From positions 1-64,000 of the forward strand of contig JAJFJS010000065.1 of assembly GCA_021773815.1 (NCBI GenBank): a stretch of 64,000 nucleotides of DNA, in the 5' to 3' direction. The translations under genes and the position numbers were made by a program. Position 1 is the first letter of the stretch, and the number at the start of each line of letters is the position of its first letter. This stretch comes from Gammaproteobacteria bacterium (GTDB lineage: Bacteria > Pseudomonadota > Gammaproteobacteria > Steroidobacterales > GCA-2729495). The notes beneath the pieces were generated by a model that saw only the letters and a list, made by a program, of their open reading frames with translations, did not search any database and was not told the origin of the DNA. Positions 26,497 through 32,869 of the stretch are shown piece after piece.

Positions 26497-27900
26497 CTAT
26501 TTCTTCCAGGCGCGCGCGTTCTTGATGACGACATCGATGCGCCGGTTCCTGGCACGCCCGTCCGGGGTGTCATTGCTGGCGATCGGCCGGTTCTTACCGT
26601 AACCGACGGCGTCGATACGACTGATCGGCATACCCAGGTTGGCGATCAGGTAACGACGTACCGAATCAGCACGATCCTGAGACAACAACTGATTCAGCTC
26701 GGCGCTGCCGATGCTGTCCGTATATCCCTCGATCACGATAGGTGATTCCGGATAAACCTGGATCGCATCCTGCACGCTCCGCAACAGGCCGAAGTAACGA
26801 CTCTCGATGACCGACTGCCCGGAAGGAAAACTCAACCCGGTCAGGCGAATGATCAGGTCACTGCCCTCACGCAGGATTCTGGCATCGGACGGCGCGAACA
26901 GCGCCTCGACCTTCGCCAGTTCACGGGCCAGTCGCTCGGTCTCTCGGACCGTCGCTTCCGTGCCGCCAAGGGCGCTGCGCAGTTCCACGATGGTGGCCGT
27001 CATATCTTCATTGCCGGCGCGCAATTCCGTCGCCCGGGCAACCGACGCGGCCGCCGACTTTTCAAATCCAGCACTCAGGTTCGTCGTGACGTCCAGCGCG
27101 CGCGCGACATTCAGTACCGGCTGCTCCCACTTCAGAATCAGGTCTTCCTCCGTGAAATTCTTGCCAATGCGCTTGACCTGATCGGCGAGGTAAGCTGCAT
27201 GCCGGGCCTCATACTCGGCGTCGGCCGCCAACCGCAGTGGTCCACCTGTCTCATAGCGGTTCGAATCCAGACTGGTGCTGGCTTGCGACAACAGTGCTTC
27301 CGCTTTCGCCAGCGTCGCAGGGGCATACTTGTCGACGCGATTGTCGGCAGCCTGATCGATCAGCTTGCGCGACTCACCCAGAATCAGGGTCTTGATCGCC
27401 GCCAGCTCCGCATCACGATAATAGGTCGTTGCCAGTTGGGCTCGATCTCTGGCGCTGTTCACATTGCCGGCTTCGAGCTTAAGCGCCGCGTTCTTGAACT
27501 GTGATTCCGCCTTCAGCCAGAGCTTTGGCTCCAGCTTCGACGCCTTAGCCTTCACCGCATCGGCACGTGCCGTAATCGACGGCGCAAACGTCACCTTTGC
27601 CAGCTTGCTGGCATCGATTGCGGCCGTCAGCGCTGCCTGAGACTCGCCGAGTTCCGCGCGAATCTTGTCCAGCGACTTGCCGCGTGCGAGCAGATCTTCG
27701 GCACGACGATAATTCTTCATCGCATCGGCATAGTTATCCGGAGACAACAGCGGCGCATCGGCCGACTGGGCTCGTTCGATGAGCCGATCCGTCGTCGGGA
27801 AAATAGACTGCCTGATGTCTTCAGCGAAGCCGCTGCAAGGCGCCAGCAGTGCCAGCAAGATCAAGCCATAACGCGTCAAGCGCGGGGTACCAGTAAACAT
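26497..27900 (-). CDS. OmpA-family protein with N-terminal DUF4398-like helical domain
   Basis: I place the start at the ATG at 27900 (MFTGTPRLTRYGLILLALLAPCSGFAED), with GGAGG seven bases upstream and a clean signal peptide, rather than 28029. The 467-residue protein has a helical, Ala/Lys-rich region (residues about 30-300: NYADAMKNYRRAEDLLARGKS, ARADAVKAKASKLEPKLWLKAE) that repeats a DUF4398/TPR-like pattern. The C-terminal OmpA domain shows GLSFPSGQSVIESRYF, IVIEGYTDSIGSAELNQLLSQDRADSV and ARNRRIDVVI, which bind peptidoglycan. It should be an envelope scaffold. A promoter at 28042-28069 and a strong terminator make it a single-gene unit. Confidence 0.88.
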   Translation of the reverse strand: MFTGTPRLTRYGLILLALLAPCSGFAEDIRQSIFPTTDRLIERAQSADAPLLSPDNYADAMKNYRRAEDLLARGKSLDKIRAELGESQAALTAAIDASKLAKVTFAPSITARADAVKAKASKLEPKLWLKAESQFKNAALKLEAGNVNSARDRAQLATTYYRDAELAAIKTLILGESRKLIDQAADNRVDKYAPATLAKAEALLSQASTSLDSNRYETGGPLRLAADAEYEARHAAYLADQVKRIGKNFTEEDLILKWEQPVLNVARALDVTTNLSAGFEKSAAASVARATELRAGNEDMTATIVELRSALGGTEATVRETERLARELAKVEALFAPSDARILREGSDLIIRLTGLSFPSGQSVIESRYFGLLRSVQDAIQVYPESPIVIEGYTDSIGSAELNQLLSQDRADSVRRYLIANLGMPISRIDAVGYGKNRPIASNDTPDGRARNRRIDVVIKNARAWKK

Positions 27901-28323
27901 CAAACCATCCTCCGGTTTTTCCGAGCGCACTCGGGGCCGTTTCGACACCTGTAAACTCTGATTACTTCGATCGGCGACACGCCGCGGATTCATGCCCGCA
28001 TTTGTAAACACATCCGGGCCAACCATCATCAGAGCGGCGCGATCATGTGCTTTTCTGTGCGCTTGTCAAGTGAATTCTAGCCCCATTTTTCAGGCCCCCG
28101 TTTGCCGCATCGGCCCGGCAGCCAACTGTGGCTCGGCGATGCCGTCACCCGAAAATTGAAACGGATAGCGGGACAGTTTTGGTATACAGAAAAGGCGGGC
28201 GGACTCGCCCCGGCACACAGTCAACAGGCCACAGTCTCAGCCGGCATGCTGCCGATCTTCATCTTCCGATGGCATTCCGGAGCAACCCTGGCACGTTGTG
28301 AACGGCCAGAAAAGCTTCAAAAG
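27901..28323. other. Intergenic region upstream of the OmpA/DUF4398 gene
   Basis: Apart from the promoter noted above, this 423-base stretch shows nothing I can support. A plus-strand 91-codon ORF (28102-28377) has no recognisable similarity and overlaps the small Cys-protein gene end. The 140-base untranslated leader of the OmpA gene is long and could hold regulation. Confidence 0.4.
28042..28069 (-). promoter_or_regulatory. Sigma70-like promoter for the OmpA/DUF4398 gene
   Basis: On the minus strand, a perfect TTGACA (28069-28064) and CATGAT (28047-28042) are 16 bases apart. They lie about 140 bases upstream of the ATG at 27900. The -10 box matches four of six consensus bases. Confidence 0.45.
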
Positions 28324-28734
28324 CTAGTTCGCCGGCGTAGCGAGAAGCCGTTTGCCCAGATCTGCAACCGCCGCTGACGTGAGGTCCTCGGGATTCGCGG
28401 CGCAATAGTCGACAAGATGTCCGGTCAGACTCGCAAAATCCCATGCTTGTCCGGCATTTTCTGTCGCTCCGATAATCTCATCGATGGTTTTTCCGGATTT
28501 CGCCCGATAGTAGCCTTGCGCCCAGGTCAGCAATAGCCGCCTCGTGCCCAGCGGCCCGACGACTATCATCTTGCTAAAAACATCACACGGTATCGCGCCG
28601 ATATCCGGCACACCACCCATTCCTGACGGCAGGCGCAATTTCTCCGCAATCGCAACATTGCTCAGGAACATCACCACCATCATCACTGCGAGTGACGTGA
28701 TCGCTCTGTTCATTGATATTGTTTTTCTCATCAT
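28324..28734 (-). CDS. Small periplasmic two-cysteine protein, HdeA/Rap1a-like
   Basis: I take the ATG at 28734 (MMRKTISMNRA), one base after the stop of the membrane-protein gene upstream; the track start lies inside that gene. The 136-residue product has a signal peptide (LAVMMVVMFLSNVAIA). The mature part has two Cys about 70 residues apart, one in GAIPCDVFSK and one in HLVDYCAANP, with WAQGYYRAKSG between them. This recalls small HdeA/HdeB or Rap1a-type periplasmic folds held by one disulfide. The resemblance is weak and the function unknown. It must be translationally coupled to the membrane protein. Confidence 0.65.
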   Translation of the reverse strand: MMRKTISMNRAITSLAVMMVVMFLSNVAIAEKLRLPSGMGGVPDIGAIPCDVFSKMIVVGPLGTRRLLLTWAQGYYRAKSGKTIDEIIGATENAGQAWDFASLTGHLVDYCAANPEDLTSAAVADLGKRLLATPAN

Positions 28735-28735
28735 C

Positions 28736-29680
28736 CTAATTCGTCCGGCTCTTACCGAGTTCCGATGGCTTCTTCGGTGCAAGCACCAATAACAGAGCCA
28801 GCACCAGGAACGCGCCGAATACAACTGACATCTCAATCTTATAATCCCACGGATGTACCCAGATCTCGGTAAACAGGTTCCACTTTGTGCCTACCTCTAC
28901 ACTCACCCAGAAGATGTTGCCTACGGGAATCGCATAGCGCAGCGCGGTCGACGTCCGCTTGAACTTCAACAGGCGGGAAAAACAATACCCGCTCCAGACG
29001 AATGCCACGAATACTGATGCCATGTTGACAGCAAAGAACAAATCACCGGAACCGACCAGCCCGGGATCGAAGCACAGCAGATTCCATGCGTAGCAGAACC
29101 AGGTGACGAAAATCGTCTCCATGAACGTAATGATGGCGTAATTGCGATCCTGCGCTTTCTTCGTGCTGGGACCGAGCCCCTCCTGCATGCGCAATTTTTT
29201 CTGAAACCACAGGAACATGTTGCAGCGCGTATCTTTGTCGAACGTGTAGAAGCACAACATCAGCATCAGGACGCCCACGGTCGCGCCCATGATCATGTAC
29301 TCGGGAAACGTTCCGCTGACGCTGAGGCCGTCCGGCCCGTCCATGCGCGGCACCATGCCCCAGTTGCTGCGGCCGTAGAACATGTAGAAGAACTCGACCC
29401 AGGTCATCCAGATCATGAGCCCGGCAAAAAAGCCGATCCACGTCTGCAGGCTTTCATTTTTGGATTTGACGCCCTGCCAGAGCAGCACGATGGCCGCGGC
29501 GCCGATGAATATCGAAGCGACATAGGTCGTCTCATGACCCAGCCAGTTCTCGATCAGCACCATCAGCGTATGGCCGAGTGCGATCGCGAACAGCATCAGC
29601 ACGAAGGTGACGATACCGACGATCGGCGGCTTCCAGAGTTTGGACTTGCCGACGCCGCTGTTTAAGACCGCTTCCGTCAT
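28736..29680 (-). CDS. Polytopic membrane protein of unknown function
   Basis: A 314-residue protein with about eight hydrophobic segments, including IVGIVTFVLMLFAIALG, YVASIFIGAAAIVLLW, FAGLMIWMTWVEFFYMF, YMIMGATVGVLMLMLCF, FMETIFVTWFCYAWNLLCF and MSVVFGAFLVLALLLVLA. Many Trp, Tyr, His and Met residues lie at helix ends (GHTLMVLIENWLGHE, WVHPWDYKIEM). I do not recognise the family. GGAGA lies seven bases before the ATG. It is followed after one base by the small Cys-protein gene, so the two probably act together. Confidence 0.7.
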   Translation of the reverse strand: MTEAVLNSGVGKSKLWKPPIVGIVTFVLMLFAIALGHTLMVLIENWLGHETTYVASIFIGAAAIVLLWQGVKSKNESLQTWIGFFAGLMIWMTWVEFFYMFYGRSNWGMVPRMDGPDGLSVSGTFPEYMIMGATVGVLMLMLCFYTFDKDTRCNMFLWFQKKLRMQEGLGPSTKKAQDRNYAIITFMETIFVTWFCYAWNLLCFDPGLVGSGDLFFAVNMASVFVAFVWSGYCFSRLLKFKRTSTALRYAIPVGNIFWVSVEVGTKWNLFTEIWVHPWDYKIEMSVVFGAFLVLALLLVLAPKKPSELGKSRTN

Positions 29681-29996
29681 TTCTATTCTCCGAAGGGATA
29701 GTCCTGCGCTTCGGGATCTGTCATGTAAACCTGCCGGGCGGTTAAACTCCCTGACGGGAGCATCGACACACTCCGATTATCGTAATAACCGGAAATCCGG
29801 ACATATCCAGAAGCAATAGATTAAGACTGTACGCGTCGCCGATCGGAGTTACTGTCAACGGTCTGTTAACACGTGACAACAGTTGGCAATTGTTCTTGGG
29901 GGGATGTAAAGCGCCGCCCGGAAGGCAGCGCTAGGGACAGCCGGAACCGGCTGACCCGCTACTGGCTATACGGCCATGGCAACAAACGCCGCGAGA
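29681..29996. other. Intergenic region with hairpins between aldolase and membrane-protein genes
   Basis: The 316 bases hold the terminator candidate at 29910-29932 and a second perfect hairpin AGCCGG-AA-CCGGCT at 29939-29952. A perfect minus-strand TTGACA at 29858-29853 has no good -10 at normal spacing. The membrane-protein gene promoter must lie here. No gene is seen. Confidence 0.45.
29910..29932 (-). terminator. Possible terminator of the aldolase gene
   Basis: On the minus strand, AGCGC-T-GCC, loop TTCCG and GGC-G-GCGCT are followed by TTACAT. The stem is GC-rich with one mismatch and the T run is short. It lies 65 bases after the aldolase stop. Confidence 0.4.
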
Positions 29997-31019
29997 CTAA
30001 GCGGAGGTCTCCATTTCCGGTCCGTACCTGCCATCGCGCGCCGCACCATTGAGTTTGGCGCGCTTCAGCAACGCCGCCTGCATACGGTCTGCATTTGCCG
30101 CATCGCCGTTCCATGCTTTTAGCGCAGGCTCCTGCAGCGCACGGCCGTAGGAGAAACTCAGCTCCCAGGGCTGGGGGCCCAAACAGTTTAAAGCATTGAG
30201 ATTTGCCGTCGCCTCTTCCGGCGTCTGTCCGCCGGAGAGAAAATTGATACTCGGGACTGCCGCCGGCACCGTGCGGCGAAATATTCTGATGGTCGATTCA
30301 GCCACCTGGGCCGGTTCTGCTTTCCTCGCATGATCCTTGCCCGGTATGACCATGCTGGGCTTCAGCAGCATATGCTCGAGAACGACGCGATGCCGATGGA
30401 GAGCATGGAATACTTCGTGCAATACGACTTCGGTGATCTGCGCACAACGCTCGATACTGTGATCGCCGTCGATGAGCACCTCCGGTTCGACGATGGGCAC
30501 GAGTCCCTGCATCTGACAGATCGCCGCATAGCGCGCCAGTACTTCGGCATTCGTCTCGATAGCCAGACGCCCTGGCGTCGACGCAGAGATATGATAAACG
30601 TCCCGCCACTTGGCGAATCGGGCACCCTGATCCCGATATTTTTCCAGCCGCTCCTCCAGACCGTCCAGGCCGTGGGTAATCTCATCACCGGGCGCATTGG
30701 CCAACGGTCCCTTGCCCTTGTCGACCTTGATACCGGGCACGATACCCTGACGTGCCGCCGACTCCGGCAGCGGAGTACCGTCATCAGCCAACTGCTCCAG
30801 TGTCTCTTCGAAAAGGATGACACCGCTGACATGCTCGCCGAGACCCGCTGTCGTCAGAATGAGACTACGATAGCTGCGCCGTGTCTCCTCCGTCGATGGA
30901 ACACCAATCGCTTTAAAGCGCTTGGCCATGGTCGGGTTACTCTCGTCGGCCGCAAGTATGCCCTTGCCTTTCTGAACCAGCTCGTCAATGGTTGCCTGGA
31001 GTGTTTGCTGCACGTTCAT
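29997..31019 (-). CDS. Class I fructose-bisphosphate aldolase
   Basis: A 340-residue class I aldolase, like the eukaryotic-type enzymes. It shows KGILAADESNPTMAKRF near residue 20, the RSLILTT and GVILFEETL segments, VPIVEPEVLIDGDH, the Schiff-base lysine in MLLKPSMVIPG and FLSGGQTPEEA with ALQEPALKAW at the end. It cleaves fructose-1,6-bisphosphate to the two triose phosphates, without metal, in the cytoplasm. It follows the NmrA-like gene by 14 bases on the same strand and is probably co-transcribed with it. Confidence 0.95.
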   Translation of the reverse strand: MNVQQTLQATIDELVQKGKGILAADESNPTMAKRFKAIGVPSTEETRRSYRSLILTTAGLGEHVSGVILFEETLEQLADDGTPLPESAARQGIVPGIKVDKGKGPLANAPGDEITHGLDGLEERLEKYRDQGARFAKWRDVYHISASTPGRLAIETNAEVLARYAAICQMQGLVPIVEPEVLIDGDHSIERCAQITEVVLHEVFHALHRHRVVLEHMLLKPSMVIPGKDHARKAEPAQVAESTIRIFRRTVPAAVPSINFLSGGQTPEEATANLNALNCLGPQPWELSFSYGRALQEPALKAWNGDAANADRMQAALLKRAKLNGAARDGRYGPEMETSA

Positions 31020-31033
31020 GGCTGCTCATGAGT

Positions 31034-31885
31034 CTACATGAAAACTGCCTTGTGATCCGTGATGAACTGCTTGAGTGGTATCGGGTCGCGACCGATCAGC
31101 TCTTTGAACGTATCGGTCGTATGATCGAGGCCGATCTCGGCAATCTCGCGGAACAGTTCACAGACGGCATTCAGGTGCCACGGCACGAGGATACCGGTCA
31201 TCTTCTCGCGAAACGTATCCATCGGCAGCGGGACGTACTCGACCTTTTCGCCGAGCACCGCGGAGAATCGGTCGGCGACGTCGTAAAACGTCAGCACCTC
31301 CGGGCCCGTGATCTCATAGCTCTGCCCGGCGTGCCCGTCGCCCGTCAACACCTCGGCGCAGACGGCGCCGATATCGCGCGCGTCGGCCATGCCGGTCGTG
31401 CCGTCGCCCATCGGCAGAAACAATTTACGCTGCGCCTTGATCGTCGCAGCGCTGGCGAGCAGGTTCTGCATGAAGAAATTCGGCTTGACCATCGTCCAGC
31501 CCAGACCCGATGCGCGGATATGCTCTTCGGCAGCCCAGTGCGCCTGCGGAATCGGCGTCTTTGCATCGGCAACCGCCTCCATCGACGACAGCTTGACGAG
31601 ATGTTTGACGCCGGCCGCGACGGCCAGATCCGTAAACTGCTTCTCGTGCGCCTGCTGCTGTTCGCCGTTTGGCAGCAACAGGAACGCCTTTTCGGCACCG
31701 GCGAGGCCCTTGCGGACCGTGTCGGCATTAGCAATATCGCCGACCACGAGTTCCACGCCGGCGGCCTTCAGATCCGCCGCTTTGGCCTCGTCGCGAACCA
31801 GCGCCCGCAGACTGGCGCCCTTGTTCAGCAGTTGTCTCACGGTTTCGCCGCCGATCTTGCCGGTTACGCCTGTCAGAAAAATCAT
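31034..31885 (-). CDS. NmrA-like NAD(P)-binding protein (atypical SDR)
   Basis: I choose the ATG at 31885 (MIFLTGVTGKIGG), since GGAGAG lies five bases upstream, rather than 31924. The 283-residue protein has an N-terminal Rossmann motif TGVTGKIGGETV, then ALVRDEAKAADLKAAGVELVVGDIAN and HLVKLSSMEAV, but lacks a YxxxK pair. This matches NmrA/HSCARG or quinone-reductase-like (QOR2) atypical SDRs. Such proteins sense NADPH or reduce quinones. The C-terminal part (VADRFSAVLGEKVEYVPLP) fits the family. The function here is unassigned. Confidence 0.87.
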   Translation of the reverse strand: MIFLTGVTGKIGGETVRQLLNKGASLRALVRDEAKAADLKAAGVELVVGDIANADTVRKGLAGAEKAFLLLPNGEQQQAHEKQFTDLAVAAGVKHLVKLSSMEAVADAKTPIPQAHWAAEEHIRASGLGWTMVKPNFFMQNLLASAATIKAQRKLFLPMGDGTTGMADARDIGAVCAEVLTGDGHAGQSYEITGPEVLTFYDVADRFSAVLGEKVEYVPLPMDTFREKMTGILVPWHLNAVCELFREIAEIGLDHTTDTFKELIGRDPIPLKQFITDHKAVFM

Positions 31886-32020
31886 GTTGCTCTCCATCGT
31901 TGGTCTTTTTTTAGCCGTTCGCACCGGCGCGAATCGTCCGCCGCGGGAACGGCATTATAGGTGCCGGTCCGGCCCAACACGAACCAATCCCGCTGCTGCG
32001 AGACAGCGGGTGGCGCCGGC

Positions 32021-32869
32021 TCAGTCCCCCAGCGTCAGCGTGCCCAGGTAAACGCTTTGCTCGGCGACCTCGCAGGTCATCGCGAGCCGCCCGCCCGGAC
32101 CGGCTGCTTCCAGCTCGTAAGCGCCGCTGTTCGGCTCGAGTTTGTCGATCTTGAATTCGCCGAACGTGTCCGTCATCGCTCGCCCGACTTCGCTACCGTC
32201 TTTCTTCAGCACGACTTCGACATCCGCGGCGCACTCCTCGACGCCGTCGATCATCACAGCGACTGAGCCGGCGACAAAGCATTGCGTCATCAGGTACAGA
32301 TTCTTGTAATAGACACGAGGTTTCGTGCCGAGTTCGGGCTGGCGGACTTCCAGACCCTCCCGTTCGGCAATCCGCTGCATCTCCGCGTCCTCGACGTTGA
32401 CCGAACGGAAGACATTCGTCGGGCAGCACTGTTCGGCACGCGTCTTCGTCCAGCCGTCATCGAGCAGGTGCGCATCGAAAATCCACGCCTGCGGGATCTG
32501 CTTCTCCTCGTTCCAGGAGATCGCGCCGTACGGGCACGCGTCGACGATTTCTTTCTGCCCTTTCGACTTCACCGGATCGATGATGACGATACCGTCATCG
32601 CGCTTGCGCACGGCACCGTTTTTCGCCGCCTTGACGCACGGCGCGTCATCGCAGTGGTTGCACATGACCGGCATGAAGTGCGCATCGACGATCGGATAGC
32701 TACCGCGTTCGTTGCGCTCGATATCGAGCCAGTTATGGCCCATCGCCGGCTGCTCGGCCGCATAACCCGGAAAGTCATTGCCGGTATGTTCGTCCTTGAC
32801 GGCCAGAAAGCAGGCGCGGCAGTTATTGCAGCGCTCGATATCGACGATCATGTTCCATTTTGCACTCAT
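32021..32869 (-). CDS. Iron-sulfur beta subunit of a molybdopterin oxidoreductase, with Ig-like C-terminal domain
   Basis: The ATG at 32869 (MSAKWNMIVDIERC) overlaps the alpha-subunit stop by four bases. The 282-residue product has four Cys groups for 4Fe-4S clusters, CNNCRAC, CNHCDDAPC, ACPYG and QCCP, the last two less regular than in DmsB. After residue 190 comes a beta-rich carboxypeptidase-regulatory/Cna-B-like domain (DVEVVLKKDGSEVGRAMTDTFGEFKIDKLEPNSGAYEL, only partly quoted). A beta subunit with this extra barrel is known from the Pelobacter pyrogallol-phloroglucinol transhydroxylase. It should pass electrons or stabilise the alpha subunit. No membrane anchor gene is adjacent. Confidence 0.86.
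   Translation of the reverse strand: MSAKWNMIVDIERCNNCRACFLAVKDEHTGNDFPGYAAEQPAMGHNWLDIERNERGSYPIVDAHFMPVMCNHCDDAPCVKAAKNGAVRKRDDGIVIIDPVKSKGQKEIVDACPYGAISWNEEKQIPQAWIFDAHLLDDGWTKTRAEQCCPTNVFRSVNVEDAEMQRIAEREGLEVRQPELGTKPRVYYKNLYLMTQCFVAGSVAVMIDGVEECAADVEVVLKKDGSEVGRAMTDTFGEFKIDKLEPNSGAYELEAAGPGGRLAMTCEVAEQSVYLGTLTLGD

Noticed and set aside
28102-28377. 91-codon plus-strand ORF
   Set aside because: No ribosome site or recognisable domain, and it overlaps the small periplasmic-protein gene.
29853-29858. Perfect minus-strand TTGACA upstream of the membrane-protein gene
   Set aside because: No acceptable -10 within 15-19 bases, so I did not call a promoter.
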